Below, in pieces: positions 17,394 to 26,365 of a stretch of 64,000 nucleotides of DNA; the first letter of the stretch is position 1, and every line of letters starts with the position of its first letter. Location of the stretch: contig NZ_CP022336.1 of assembly GCF_002218195.1 (NCBI RefSeq), positions 62,001 through 126,000 of the forward strand, read 5' to 3'. The stretch is from Sphingorhabdus sp. SMR4y. Its GTDB lineage: Bacteria; Pseudomonadota; Alphaproteobacteria; Sphingomonadales; Sphingomonadaceae. The notes under the pieces were generated by a model. That model worked only from the letters and a program-made list of their open reading frames with translations. It was not told the DNA's origin and did not search any database. The translations under genes were made by a program, and so were the position numbers.

Positions 17394-19115
17394 ATGCTGT
17401 TCCATATTTTTCAAAAGCATATTGATGCGATATTGGATGAATTGACCGAAGCGGAGGTGCTTCCGGCCGGAGTTGATCGTTCGAACGTCACGCTCGAGCC
17501 GCCGCGCGATCCGTCCCACGGCGACCTGTCGACCAATGCCGCGATGGTCCTGTCGAAAGCTGCGGCTATGAAACCGCGCGACCTGGCCGGCGAAATCGCC
17601 GAGAAGCTGTCCGCTCTGGATGATGTGCAGTCGGTGGATATCGCCGGTCCCGGATTTATAAACCTGCGCGTCGCAGCACCGGTTCTGCTTGGCGAACTGC
17701 TGGAAATCGAGCAGCTCGGCCCGGAATATGGCCGCTCCGACAAGGGCAAGGGCGTCACCGTCAATATCGAATATGTCTCGGCCAATCCGACCGGGCCGAT
17801 GCACATGGGCCATTGCCGCGGCGCGGTGGTCGGCGATGCGCTGGCCGATCTGCTCGAGGCGGTTGGCCACAAGGTGATCCGCGAATATTATGTCAATGAT
17901 GCCGGATCGCAGGTCGATACGCTCGCCCGGTCGGCGCATCTTCGCTATCTCGAGGCGCTGGGTGAAGATATTGGCACTATCCCCGAGGGGCTTTATCCCG
18001 GGGATTATCTCAAGCCGGTGGGCGCAGCGCTGGCTGCCGAATTTGGTGACAAATACAAGAATGCGGCTGAAGCCGACTGGCTGCTGATCTTCCGCAAGGC
18101 GGCGGTTGCCAAGATGATGGACATGATCCGCTCCGATCTCGCCCTGCTCGGCATCCGGCACGATGTTTTCTCCTCCGAAGCCGAGCTTCACGAAGCGGGC
18201 AAGGCGGATGCTGCCGAAGCGGAGCTGCGTTCCCGCGATCTCGTCTATGACGGAGTGTTGGAACAGCCCAAGGGCAAGGTGATCGAGGATTGGGAAGCGG
18301 TCGAACTGCCGCTGTTCCGGTCGACCCAGTTCGGCGACGACCAGGATCGCCCGATCAAGAAGTCCAATGGGCGCTGGACCTATTTTGGCGGCGATCTCGC
18401 CTATCATTTCCAGAAAGCGCAAAGCGCCGACGAACTGATCGACATCTGGGGCGCCGACCACAGCGGCACCGTCAAGCGGATCAAGGCGGCGGTCGCTGCC
18501 CTGACCGGCGGCAAGACAAAATTCGATGTGAAACTGGTGCAGATGGTGCGCCTGCTGCGCAACGGTGAACCGGAGAAAATGTCGAAACGGTCCGGCAATT
18601 TCGTGACCATTGCCGACATGGTCGAGGAAGTCGGCAAGGATGCCGTGCGGTTTACCATGCTGACCCGCAAGGCGGACGCGCAGATGGACTTCGATTTTGC
18701 CAAGGTGATGGAAGCCTCGCGCGACAATCCGGTCTTTTATGTGCAATATGCCCATGCCCGGATCCAGTCGATGCTGCGCAAGGCGGCGGAAGACGGGGTG
18801 ATGCCTTCCTCCGACCATCTGGATCGTCTCGGTGAAGAGGAAATGGACCTGATCAAGATGGCGGCGCAATTTCCGCGGATCATCGAGTCGGCGGCGGCAT
18901 CGCGGGAGCCTCACCGAGTCGCATTCTATTTAAACGACCTGGCGGCCGCATTTCACGGCTTTTATAATCTGGGCAATGACCGGCCTGATAAGCGGATCAT
19001 AATGGTTAACGACCCGGAAACGACCTCCGCGAGGCTTTTCTTAGCCAAAAATATAGGGCAGACTGTCAAGAACGGTCTCGCATTGATGGGCGTAGAGGCC
19101 GCTGAATCGATGTGA
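17394..19115 (+). CDS. argS: Arginyl-tRNA synthetase
   Basis: This 573-residue class I synthetase charges tRNA-Arg. The N-terminal ADD1 domain (about 1-100) is followed by the catalytic Rossmann fold, with the HIGH-type motif in SANPTGPMHMGHCRGA (about 126-141). The KMSKS-type loop is EKMSKRSGNF (about 395-404), and a C-terminal anticodon-binding helical domain includes ARLFLAKNIGQTVKNGL. Length is typical. It is the first gene of a plus-strand series with a SPOR protein, nagZ, scpA, scpB and tatABC, a conserved alphaproteobacterial neighbourhood. Confidence 0.97.
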   Translation: MLFHIFQKHIDAILDELTEAEVLPAGVDRSNVTLEPPRDPSHGDLSTNAAMVLSKAAAMKPRDLAGEIAEKLSALDDVQSVDIAGPGFINLRVAAPVLLGELLEIEQLGPEYGRSDKGKGVTVNIEYVSANPTGPMHMGHCRGAVVGDALADLLEAVGHKVIREYYVNDAGSQVDTLARSAHLRYLEALGEDIGTIPEGLYPGDYLKPVGAALAAEFGDKYKNAAEADWLLIFRKAAVAKMMDMIRSDLALLGIRHDVFSSEAELHEAGKADAAEAELRSRDLVYDGVLEQPKGKVIEDWEAVELPLFRSTQFGDDQDRPIKKSNGRWTYFGGDLAYHFQKAQSADELIDIWGADHSGTVKRIKAAVAALTGGKTKFDVKLVQMVRLLRNGEPEKMSKRSGNFVTIADMVEEVGKDAVRFTMLTRKADAQMDFDFAKVMEASRDNPVFYVQYAHARIQSMLRKAAEDGVMPSSDHLDRLGEEEMDLIKMAAQFPRIIESAAASREPHRVAFYLNDLAAAFHGFYNLGNDRPDKRIIMVNDPETTSARLFLAKNIGQTVKNGLALMGVEAAESM

Positions 19116-19142
19116 TCAGCCCTTTGGCTAACGGAGCATAAC

Positions 19143-19781
19143 ATGTCAGATACCACCCGCGACAATCTTGATCTGGATGACGACGATCGTCTGCCCTGGC
19201 TGGAGTCGGCCGAAGATTATGATGACGACGGCGAATATTCCCCGGTCCGGGTGGCGATTTTTGTCGGTGTCGGCCTGCTGTTGCTGGCGGCCATTGTCGG
19301 CGGCATCTACTGGTTGCAAAACCGCGACGGCGGCGGGCTGGACGGCAGTGGCGAACTGATTGCCGCGCAGGAAGGCGATTTCAAGGTTCGCCCTGACGAT
19401 CCGCAGGCAAAGCAATTCGAAGGCGAGGGCGATGCCAGCTTTGCCGCCAGCGAAGGCCAGGAAACCCCTGCGCAACTGGGAAGTCCGGTGGCCAACGAGG
19501 CGCCGATCCGCAAATCCGATGCCGAACCGGCGGCCGATGCTGCGGCAAGCGCTCTGATCCAGCTTGGAGCCTTCAGTTCGGCCGGTCTCGCCGACAGAAG
19601 CTGGTCGGGCTATGCCCGCCGCTTTGAATCTATCGGTTCACTGCCGAAAAAGATCATCCCGGGCAAGCTCGACGGCGGTACGATTTACCGTCTGAACGCG
19701 GTCGCGCCGAGCCGTGAAGCGGCGCAGGAAATCTGCAATGGCCTCAAGGCCGCCGGTGAAAGCTGTCTGGTCGTTCGCTGA
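19143..19781 (+). CDS. SPOR-domain membrane protein
   Basis: This 212-residue bitopic protein has an acidic cytoplasmic N-terminus (about 1-34), one membrane segment (about 36-58), a Pro/Ala/Glu-rich periplasmic linker and a C-terminal SPOR domain (about 135-212, beginning ALIQLGAFSSAGLADRSW). SPOR domains bind denuded glycan strands at the division septum, so a septal cell-wall role is likely. The gene lies 27 bases after argS and about 106 bases before nagZ, which acts on the same cell-wall material. It is distinct from the larger SPOR protein downstream of ftsZ. Confidence 0.85.
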   Translation: MSDTTRDNLDLDDDDRLPWLESAEDYDDDGEYSPVRVAIFVGVGLLLLAAIVGGIYWLQNRDGGGLDGSGELIAAQEGDFKVRPDDPQAKQFEGEGDASFAASEGQETPAQLGSPVANEAPIRKSDAEPAADAAASALIQLGAFSSAGLADRSWSGYARRFESIGSLPKKIIPGKLDGGTIYRLNAVAPSREAAQEICNGLKAAGESCLVVR

Positions 19782-19887
19782 TTCTGGAGCAATAGATGGT
19801 TGAAGCGCTGTGGATAACGGCGCTTTCGCCTTTACCCGGCTGCAAAACAGCGCGAGTATAAGACATGTTGCGTGAGAAAATATCATC

Positions 19888-20913
19888 ATGGCTATGACAC
19901 CGGCCGTATTCGGGATTGCCGGCCTGAACCTCACGGCAGAGGAAAAGGCGTTTTTTCGCGACAGCGACCCTGCGGGCTATATCATTTTCGGACGCAATAT
20001 CGAGAGCAAGGCACAGTTGCGGGCGCTGACCGACGAATTGCGCGCAATCCATGGCCGTGATGACCTGGCGATCCTGATCGATCAGGAAGGCGGTCGGGTG
20101 GCGCGGATGCAAGCCCCGCTCTGGCCAAAATTCCCGGCCGGAGAAATTTTCGACAAGCTTTATGATATCGCGCCTGCAACCGCGATCGAGGCCGCGCGGC
20201 TCAATGCGCAGGCGATTGCCGTCACGCTGAACGAGGTGGGGATTACCGTCGATTGCCATCCGTTGCTCGATGTGCGCCAGCCGGACGCTGACAATGTCAT
20301 CGGCGACCGCGCGCTGGGCAGCGAGCCATTGCGCGTGGCGGCTCTCGGTCGGGCTATCCTCGATGGCCTGCAGCGCGGCGGCGTGGTCGGGGTGGTCAAG
20401 CATCTGCCGGGCCATGGCCGGACCAGCGTCGATACGCACAAGGCCCTGCCGACGGTTACCGCCAGTGACGACGAGCTGGCGCTCGACCTTGCCCCGTTCC
20501 AGACGCTGAACAAGGCCCCGATGGGCATGACCGGCCATTTGCTGTTCACCGCCTGGGACGCCGATACGCCCTCGACATTGTCGAAAACGGTGGTGCAGGA
20601 CATCATCCGTGACCGGATCGGCTTTGACGGCCTGCTGTTCACCGATGATCTGGATATGGAAGCCCTGTCCGGTACGGTTCCGGAGCGGGCCGAGCGAGCG
20701 CAGGCCGCCGGCTGCGATATTGCGCTCAATTGCTGGGCGAAGATGGACGATATGACCGGCATTGCCGAGCGCCTTTCGACCATGTCGGACAAGACCCGGC
20801 AGCGGCTGGACGATGCCATGGCGACCATTGCGGGCGTGACAATCGCAGAGGCCGAGGATGAGCTGACAAGCCTGCTCGCCAGGCGTGACGGGCTGATGGC
20901 GGCGGTTGCATGA
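19888..20913 (+). CDS. nagZ: Beta-N-acetylhexosaminidase (cell-wall recycling)
   Basis: This 341-residue glycoside hydrolase of family 3 removes N-acetylglucosamine from GlcNAc-anhydroMurNAc peptides in peptidoglycan recycling. Signature pieces are ILIDQEGGRVARM near residue 67, the mobile loop KHLPGHGRTSVDTH (about 171-184) with its catalytic Asp/His pair, and the nucleophile aspartate in LLFTDDLDMEAL (about 250). No signal peptide is present, consistent with cytoplasmic NagZ. The stop overlaps the scpA start by four bases. Confidence 0.93.
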   Translation: MAMTPAVFGIAGLNLTAEEKAFFRDSDPAGYIIFGRNIESKAQLRALTDELRAIHGRDDLAILIDQEGGRVARMQAPLWPKFPAGEIFDKLYDIAPATAIEAARLNAQAIAVTLNEVGITVDCHPLLDVRQPDADNVIGDRALGSEPLRVAALGRAILDGLQRGGVVGVVKHLPGHGRTSVDTHKALPTVTASDDELALDLAPFQTLNKAPMGMTGHLLFTAWDADTPSTLSKTVVQDIIRDRIGFDGLLFTDDLDMEALSGTVPERAERAQAAGCDIALNCWAKMDDMTGIAERLSTMSDKTRQRLDDAMATIAGVTIAEAEDELTSLLARRDGLMAAVA

Positions 20914-21695
20914 GCGAAGAGGAAGAGAATGAAGGCTTTTTCTTTCCCGCTGATCCCGCGGCTTCCGACGACAGCGCGCTGACACTTAACATCGACGGCT
21001 GGGAAGGGCCGCTCGATCTGCTACTCGCGCTGGCCCGCAATCAGAAGGTTGACCTGCGCGAGATATCGATTCTCGAGCTGGTTCAGGAATATCTCAAATA
21101 TATTGCCAGTGCGCAGACGTTGCGGCTGGAACTGGCCGCCGATTATCTGGTGATGGCAGCCTGGCTGACCTATCTGAAATCAGGTCTGCTGCTGCCCAAG
21201 GACCCGGAGATCGATCCGTCGCCTGAAGAGCTGGCCTTGCGCCTGCAAATGCGGCTGGAGCGGCTGAACGCGATGCGGGAATCGGGTGCCCGGCTGCTGG
21301 CCCGCGACCGTATTGGCCGCGACGTGTTCATGCGCGGCGCACCGGAAGGGCTGCGGGTGGTGAAAGAGCGGCAATGGCAGGCGGAATATTATGACCTTAT
21401 CGCGGCTTATTCGCGGGTGAAGGTTCGCGGCGCACCTGCGATCCATGTTGTAAAGCAGCGCATGGTGATGACGCTGGAGGATGCGCTCGCGCGCGTCTCG
21501 ATGATGCTGGGCGAAGCGATCGACTGGATGGATATCCGGCATTTCCTGCCGCCTGGCGCACCACCCGAGCTGCGCAAATCGGCGCTCGCATCGAGCTTCC
21601 TCGCGACATTGGAGCTTGCCCGCCAGGGAAAGCTGGAATTGCAGCAGAAAGAGAGTTTTTCACCACTCAGGATAAAGGCGACGACCCATGGGTGA
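20910..21695 (+). CDS. scpA: Segregation and condensation protein A
   Basis: This 261-residue kleisin subunit links the Smc heads in the Smc-ScpAB condensin that organises and separates chromosomes. After a short acidic N-terminal extension (about 1-25) the family start is clear in GWEGPLDLLLALARNQKVDLREISI. The C-terminal winged-helix region ends with LARQGKLELQQKESFSPLRIK. It overlaps nagZ by four bases and scpB by eight, so the three are translationally linked. No smc gene is in this window. Confidence 0.94.
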   Translation: MSEEEENEGFFFPADPAASDDSALTLNIDGWEGPLDLLLALARNQKVDLREISILELVQEYLKYIASAQTLRLELAADYLVMAAWLTYLKSGLLLPKDPEIDPSPEELALRLQMRLERLNAMRESGARLLARDRIGRDVFMRGAPEGLRVVKERQWQAEYYDLIAAYSRVKVRGAPAIHVVKQRMVMTLEDALARVSMMLGEAIDWMDIRHFLPPGAPPELRKSALASSFLATLELARQGKLELQQKESFSPLRIKATTHG

Positions 21696-22395
21696 GATTG
21701 ACCGCGAAGATACCAGCCTGATCGAAGCGATGCCGGACGCGCCGGATATCGGCAAACGCGCGGTCGAGGCGACGCTTTTTGCTGCTGAAAAGCCGATGAC
21801 GATCGCCGATATCCGGGCTTATGTGGGCGATGAGCTGGATGTTCGGCAAATACTCGCTGACTTGCAGGAAGATTTTCATGATCGGGGCATCATCCTCGTC
21901 AAGACCGGCGACCGCTGGCATTTCCAGACCGCTGCCGATCTGTCGCATCTATTGCGTCGCGAGCGCGCCGAGCTGCGCAAGTTGAGCCGGGCCGGGATGG
22001 AAACGTTGGCCATTATCGCCTATCACGAACCGGTCAGCCGGGCCGAGATCGAATCCATCAGGGGCGTGCAGGTCGCCAAGGGAACGCTGGATGTGTTGAT
22101 GGAGGCGGGCTGGGTCCGCCCTGCGGGGCGCCGCGAGGTGCCAGGCCGGCCGCTGATCTATGCGACGACGGCCGAGTTTCTGACCCATTTCGGCTTGCAA
22201 AGCCGCCGGGACCTGCCCGGACTGGATGATCTGAAGGCCGCGGGTTTGCTGGATCCCGTCGATATGGCGCTGGAACAGATGGAACTGGAGGCGGAAGCCG
22301 AGGCCGAGGCGAACGATGCCGAAGAACAATCCGCTGTGCGAGATATTGCAGATCAGGACGGTGTTTTGCTGGAAAACGAAACCGAAAGGGCCTAA
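21688..22395 (+). CDS. scpB: Segregation and condensation protein B
   Basis: This 235-residue protein has the two winged-helix domains of ScpB. The first begins with AVEATLFAAEKPMTIADIRAY. The second contains LSRAGMETLAIIAYHEPVSR, the most conserved part of the family, and GRPLIYATTAEFLTHFGL. It binds the middle of ScpA as a dimer in the condensin complex. The C-terminal 45 residues are Glu/Ala-rich and probably disordered. It overlaps scpA by eight bases and precedes tatA by 25 bases. Confidence 0.94.
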   Translation: MGEIDREDTSLIEAMPDAPDIGKRAVEATLFAAEKPMTIADIRAYVGDELDVRQILADLQEDFHDRGIILVKTGDRWHFQTAADLSHLLRRERAELRKLSRAGMETLAIIAYHEPVSRAEIESIRGVQVAKGTLDVLMEAGWVRPAGRREVPGRPLIYATTAEFLTHFGLQSRRDLPGLDDLKAAGLLDPVDMALEQMELEAEAEAEANDAEEQSAVRDIADQDGVLLENETERA

Positions 22396-22420
22396 ATAGG
22401 GCGCATAAGGAGAAAATCGC

Positions 22421-22651
22421 ATGCAACCGAGTGTTTGGCAGATTTTAATTGTAGCGGCGCTGGTTCTGATATTGTTCGGCCGGGGCCGGATTTCCGAGAT
22501 GATGGGTGATGTCGGTAAAGGCATCCGTTCGTTCAAAAAGGGCATTACCGAGGAAGAGGCCAATGCCGCTAATCCCGCCCCCAAAATCGACAACAAGAGC
22601 GGCGAACCTTCGGCCGAGAGCAGCAAGACCGCTGACAAGACGGCTGGTTGA
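22421..22651 (+). CDS. tatA: Twin-arginine translocase subunit TatA
   Basis: This 76-residue protein has the TatA layout: a very short periplasmic N-terminus, one membrane helix (about 6-20), the hinge [23 protein letters not shown] forming an amphipathic helix, and a soluble charged tail. Many copies assemble the pore through which folded proteins with twin-arginine signals cross the inner membrane. The FGRGR form of the usual FGxxK hinge is common in alphaproteobacteria. It is followed by tatB and tatC. Confidence 0.93.
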   Translation: MQPSVWQILIVAALVLILFGRGRISEMMGDVGKGIRSFKKGITEEEANAANPAPKIDNKSGEPSAESSKTADKTAG

Positions 22652-22685
22652 ATTGCCGGCCTCAGGATTGAGGGCCGCATAATAT

Positions 22686-23054
22686 ATGTTTGACCTTTCC
22701 ATATCCGAGATCGCGATCATCGCGATCATTGCTGTTGTCGTTATCGGGCCCAAGGAACTGCCGCGCGCGTTGGCCACGGCGGGCAAGTGGATGGCCAAGG
22801 GGCGAGGTATAATGGCCAATTTCCGGACCGGTCTCGACGCCATGGTCCGCGAAGCCGAGTTGCAGGAAATGGAAAAGAAATGGGCGTCCGAGAACGAGCG
22901 GATCATGCGCGAGCATCCGCAGCTGCCCGATGAAAGCGCGGCCGAAGAACCGAAGATGGAACCGCTGGACGGGCCGCCGGTAGACCAGTCCGCTCCATCT
23001 GATACGACAACTGAACGACCTGCTCATCCGCCCGCTGGCGATGCCAAGCCATGA
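22686..23054 (+). CDS. tatB: Twin-arginine translocase subunit TatB
   Basis: This 122-residue TatB has the N-terminal helix with the family's acidic position (SISEIAIIAIIAVVVIGP), the KELPRAL hinge, an amphipathic helix and a long Glu/Pro-rich tail. TatB forms the signal-peptide receptor with TatC. It starts 34 bases after tatA and overlaps tatC by four bases (ATGA). Confidence 0.94.
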   Translation: MFDLSISEIAIIAIIAVVVIGPKELPRALATAGKWMAKGRGIMANFRTGLDAMVREAELQEMEKKWASENERIMREHPQLPDESAAEEPKMEPLDGPPVDQSAPSDTTTERPAHPPAGDAKP

Positions 23055-23827
23055 ACGACCAGAGCCAACCCGATCTCGACGACAGCAAGGCGCCGCTGAT
23101 CGAGCATCTGATCGAGTTGCGTCAGCGCCTGCTCTGGTCGGTGGCAGCGCTGGTTCTGGCCTTTCTGGTCAGCATGTTTTTCGCCGACGAGATTTTCGGG
23201 ATTTTGGTGCAACCGCTGACCGATGCTTTCCCGGCCGGCGAAGGCAAGATCATCTACACCAAGCTCTACGAAGCGTTTTTCGTCGAGATCAAGGTTGCGA
23301 TGTTTGCGGCCTTTTTCCTCGCTTTTCCGATCATATCCAACCAGCTCTGGGCGTTTGTGGCACCGGGCCTCTATGCCAATGAGAAAAAGGCGTTTCTGCC
23401 CTTCCTTGTGGCCACGCCCCTATTGTTCACGGCGGGCGCATCGCTGGCCTATTTCATCGTCATGCCGACGGCTTTCCGGTTCTTTCTGGGCTTCGAAGGC
23501 TCGGTCGGCGGCCTCCAGCAGGAAGCCCTGCCGGCGATGGGCGATTATCTGTCGCTGGTAATGCAGTTCATTCTCGCCTTTGGCGTCTGTTTCCAGTTGC
23601 CGGTGCTGCTGTTGCTGCTCAACCGGGCGGGCATTGTCAGCCGGCAGCAGTTGAAGGGCGTCAGGCGCTATATGATTGTCGGGGCCTTTGCGCTGGCGGC
23701 AATCCTGACGCCGCCCGACGTGGTCTCGCAGCTGATGCTCGGTATTCCGCTGATCCTGCTTTACGAGGTCTCGCTGCTGATCATGTGGGTCACCGAGCGG
23801 AAGAAGCGCGAAATCGTCTCGTCCTAG
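23051..23827 (+). CDS. tatC: Twin-arginine translocase subunit TatC
   Basis: This 258-residue protein has the six membrane helices of TatC and its signatures: the N-terminal LIEHLIELRQRLLWS, which reads the twin-arginine signal, a first periplasmic loop, the FxLPV-type segment (FGVCFQLPVLLL) and the YMIVGAFALAAILTPPDVVSQ region. Together with TatB it forms the receptor complex for folded, cofactor-containing exports. It closes the plus-strand argS-tatC series. A six-base-pair GCGGTG/CACCGC hairpin follows the stop but lacks a T-run. Confidence 0.95.
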   Translation: MNDQSQPDLDDSKAPLIEHLIELRQRLLWSVAALVLAFLVSMFFADEIFGILVQPLTDAFPAGEGKIIYTKLYEAFFVEIKVAMFAAFFLAFPIISNQLWAFVAPGLYANEKKAFLPFLVATPLLFTAGASLAYFIVMPTAFRFFLGFEGSVGGLQQEALPAMGDYLSLVMQFILAFGVCFQLPVLLLLLNRAGIVSRQQLKGVRRYMIVGAFALAAILTPPDVVSQLMLGIPLILLYEVSLLIMWVTERKKREIVSS

Positions 23828-23925
23828 CGCGGTGATGTGCACCGCACCTGCTGCGGAGCCCCGGACAACAGTCACTCGTCATCGGCAGGACTCTGCATCA
23901 GGTGCGGAGCACGGTAAAAGCTCTC

Positions 23926-24051
23926 TTAGTCAATCGCATCCTGGCCGGCTTCGCCAACCGACTCGATATCCCTGCCGACACCCTTGACGGTGGCACAGGC
24001 GCTCAGGAGAACCATTGTAGAAATCAAGATTGCTGCGGTAATTTTCTGCAT
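23926..24051 (-). CDS. Entericidin A/B-family small lipoprotein
   Basis: This is a 41-residue product. The first 18 residues are a hydrophobic signal ending in the lipobox LLSAC with Cys19. The mature peptide ATVKGVGRDIESVGEAGQDA closely follows the entericidin pattern (C-N/A-T-V-K-G-x-G-x-D-I-x-x-x-G). Entericidins are membrane lipopeptides linked in enterobacteria to stress and stationary-phase lysis; in alphaproteobacteria their role is largely untested. An AGGA lies nine bases before the ATG on the minus strand. It is 11 bases downstream of the TonB receptor gene on the same strand, so the two may share one mRNA. Confidence 0.85.
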   Translation of the reverse strand: MQKITAAILISTMVLLSACATVKGVGRDIESVGEAGQDAID

Positions 24052-24062
24052 GTTAGAACATC

Positions 24063-26231
24063 CTAAAAACTGAACTTTGCACTGACGCGAATATCACGAC
24101 CGGACAGAGGTACATAGTCTTTAGTGAACGAGGCATGACGACGAGCGGTGACGTCGAAGATGTTATTGGCCGATGCCAGCAATGTCACGCCGCCATCCTT
24201 GCCGAACGGACGCCAGGCTACCGAGGCGTTGACCATGGTGAATCCGTCGGTCGGCGTCTCGAATTCGGCGACCTTTTTCTGGCTGTTTGACCATTCAATC
24301 TCGGTCCGCAGGTCGAAAGAGTCGCTATGTGCCTTGATCCCGCCGAGCAGGCGCAATGGCGGAATCCGTGGCACAGCGCCACCGCCATCGTCGATCTTGG
24401 CGCGGACATAATCGGCCACGCCGTCGACGATCAGATCGAAACCGCCGGCATGGGCGACCACAGCCGAAGCCGAAGCCTCGAAACCATAATAGGTCGCGTC
24501 GCGCTGGAGATATTGAAACACGGGGAGGCCGTCTTCTTCAGCCGCGGTTTCCGCTTCAAAAATATAGTCCTTGAAGAAATTGGTGTAGACGGTGGCGCTG
24601 AGCTGGACATCATCGCTGTCCCAGCGGGCGTAAAGCTCGCCGCCCCAGCTTTTTTCCGTGGTGAAATCGGGGTTGCCGATTTCAAAGGCCTGCGTGGCGA
24701 TATGCGGTCCGTTGGAAAGCAGCTCTTCTGCTGACGGCGCTCTTTCGGACCGGGAGATATTGGCGCCAATCTTGAACGCCGCGTCGTCCGGCGCATAGGC
24801 CAGGCCCACGGCCCCGGAGACGGTGTTGAAACTGCGGTTGAAGTTGACGCTGTTGGCGGTCACCGTGGTCTGGTCGAAGCGCAACGCGCCTTCCAGCTCG
24901 ATATCGCCGAGGTCGGCCTCCTGCACGGTGAAAAAGGCCCAGCTTTCGATGCTGTTTTTCGGGACAAAGGCTTCGGCGCCGATGGCGTCGAAATCGCGGA
25001 CCAATATTTGCGATCCGATCACGCCACGCCAGCCGTCATGGTCGGCCTGCACCAGCTCGGCGCGGGCCTCGATACCGGAAACAGAAAAGACCGTGCCGAT
25101 TTCATCGCCCTCAAATTCGGTATGTTCATAGTCCGAATAGCCTGCCCGGAAATTCAGGGCTTCGAAAAAGCCGCCGATATTGACGCCTCCGCGCAGATCG
25201 ACACGGATTTGTTCTAGACCGATGGTGACCGGGCCTTCTTCCTCATGGCCCTCTTCATCTTCGTGATCATCGTGATCCTCGTCATCCTCTTCCTCGCCGT
25301 GCGCATGGCCAGCGCCGGGCCGCCCCGGAACACCGTAATCAGTGTCATAATAGCTGACCGAAAAGCCCAGATTGCCTCCGTCGTCGATATAGGCAATGCC
25401 GGCGCCTGCCGTCTGGGTGCGGCTGGCGGTATTGAGGACGCGGCCGGACTGGTCGGCCGCCTCGATCAGCTCTGCGGCCTCGTCAAGATGGCCTTCCTCG
25501 GCTTCTTCTGCTGCATCCGCCAGCACGTCAGCCCGCAAGGCCGGTGACAGAACATAGCCCGGCACCCGGACATCAGCGGTATCGCGATAGCTGCCGTCGG
25601 CATGGATCACCAATTTTGGGGTCAGCGGCACATCGACCGATCCGGCGATGCTCCAGTCATCGGCGGCGCTGCCATAGCCGCCAATCGCGTCAAGATGTAC
25701 GGCATCGTCCGGGATGTCGCGGGGAATGCGCTTGTCGATGACGTTGACCGCACCGCCAATGGCATCACCGCCGAATAACAGCACGGCCGGGCCGCGCAAT
25801 ATCTCCACCCGCTGGGCGGTCAGGGGATCGATGGTCACCGCGTGATCGACAGACGTGTTGGATGCATCGAGCGAACCGATACCGTCGGTCAATACCCGAA
25901 CCCGTGGCCCCTGAAAGCCGCGCAGCACCGGGCGTGATGATCCGGGGGAGAAGGATGTTGAGGACACGCCGGGCAGGCTGGTCAGGCTGTCACCGATCTG
26001 GCCGCGCAGATCTTCCGCCAGTTCATCACCCGACAAAGCCGATGTTTCGGCCAGCAGGTCGAGCTGGTCAACATAGGGCGCGGTGACGATGATCATGTCG
26101 TCATCATGAAAATCGTCGGAGAGGCCTCTGGTGCGCTGCTCAGCACCCGTGTCCTGCTGGGCAAATGCGGGCGTTGCGGGCAGGGCCAGAATGGCGGCGG
26201 AAATCAGGAATTTTCTGTGTGACACATTCAT
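24063..26231 (-). CDS. TonB-dependent receptor with His/acidic loop (ZnuD-like)
   Basis: This 722-residue outer-membrane receptor has a signal peptide (cleavage probably after AFA, about residue 24), a plug domain (about 45-165, with LRGFQGPRVRVLTDGIGSLD) and a barrel ending in the canonical aromatic residue (VSAKFSF). An extracellular-loop segment near residues 305-330 is packed with His, Asp and Glu (HAHGEEEDDEDHDDHEDEEG). Such loops typify zinc receptors of the ZnuD group, so zinc or a similar divalent metal is the best guess. An AT-rich palindrome 40 bases upstream fits metal-responsive control. Ligand specificity is inference; the receptor class is certain. Confidence 0.88.
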   Translation of the reverse strand: MNVSHRKFLISAAILALPATPAFAQQDTGAEQRTRGLSDDFHDDDMIIVTAPYVDQLDLLAETSALSGDELAEDLRGQIGDSLTSLPGVSSTSFSPGSSRPVLRGFQGPRVRVLTDGIGSLDASNTSVDHAVTIDPLTAQRVEILRGPAVLLFGGDAIGGAVNVIDKRIPRDIPDDAVHLDAIGGYGSAADDWSIAGSVDVPLTPKLVIHADGSYRDTADVRVPGYVLSPALRADVLADAAEEAEEGHLDEAAELIEAADQSGRVLNTASRTQTAGAGIAYIDDGGNLGFSVSYYDTDYGVPGRPGAGHAHGEEEDDEDHDDHEDEEGHEEEGPVTIGLEQIRVDLRGGVNIGGFFEALNFRAGYSDYEHTEFEGDEIGTVFSVSGIEARAELVQADHDGWRGVIGSQILVRDFDAIGAEAFVPKNSIESWAFFTVQEADLGDIELEGALRFDQTTVTANSVNFNRSFNTVSGAVGLAYAPDDAAFKIGANISRSERAPSAEELLSNGPHIATQAFEIGNPDFTTEKSWGGELYARWDSDDVQLSATVYTNFFKDYIFEAETAAEEDGLPVFQYLQRDATYYGFEASASAVVAHAGGFDLIVDGVADYVRAKIDDGGGAVPRIPPLRLLGGIKAHSDSFDLRTEIEWSNSQKKVAEFETPTDGFTMVNASVAWRPFGKDGGVTLLASANNIFDVTARRHASFTKDYVPLSGRDIRVSAKFSF

Positions 26232-26270
26232 CTCATCTATGATGGGGGTTGGGGTTGGCCGTTAGGTAGG

Positions 26271-26290
26271 TGATATGATATAATATATCA
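26271..26290 (-). promoter_or_regulatory. AT-rich palindromic operator, Zur/Fur-type candidate
   Basis: TGATATGATATAATATATCA is an imperfect 20-bp inverted repeat in which eight of ten half-site positions pair. It begins 40 bases upstream of the ZnuD-like receptor start on the minus strand. Its core TGATATAATATATC resembles the TGTTATAATAT core of Zur sites, and it could equally overlap a -10 element. Binding by Zur is inference from the AT-rich palindrome and the His-rich receptor it precedes. Confidence 0.45.
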
Positions 26291-26365
26291 AACCTTATTT
26301 TCACGGAGTCGGCAAGGCGAGCGAAATTTGCTATAAACAGCGTGCAACCAGAGCGGAGAGTGATG

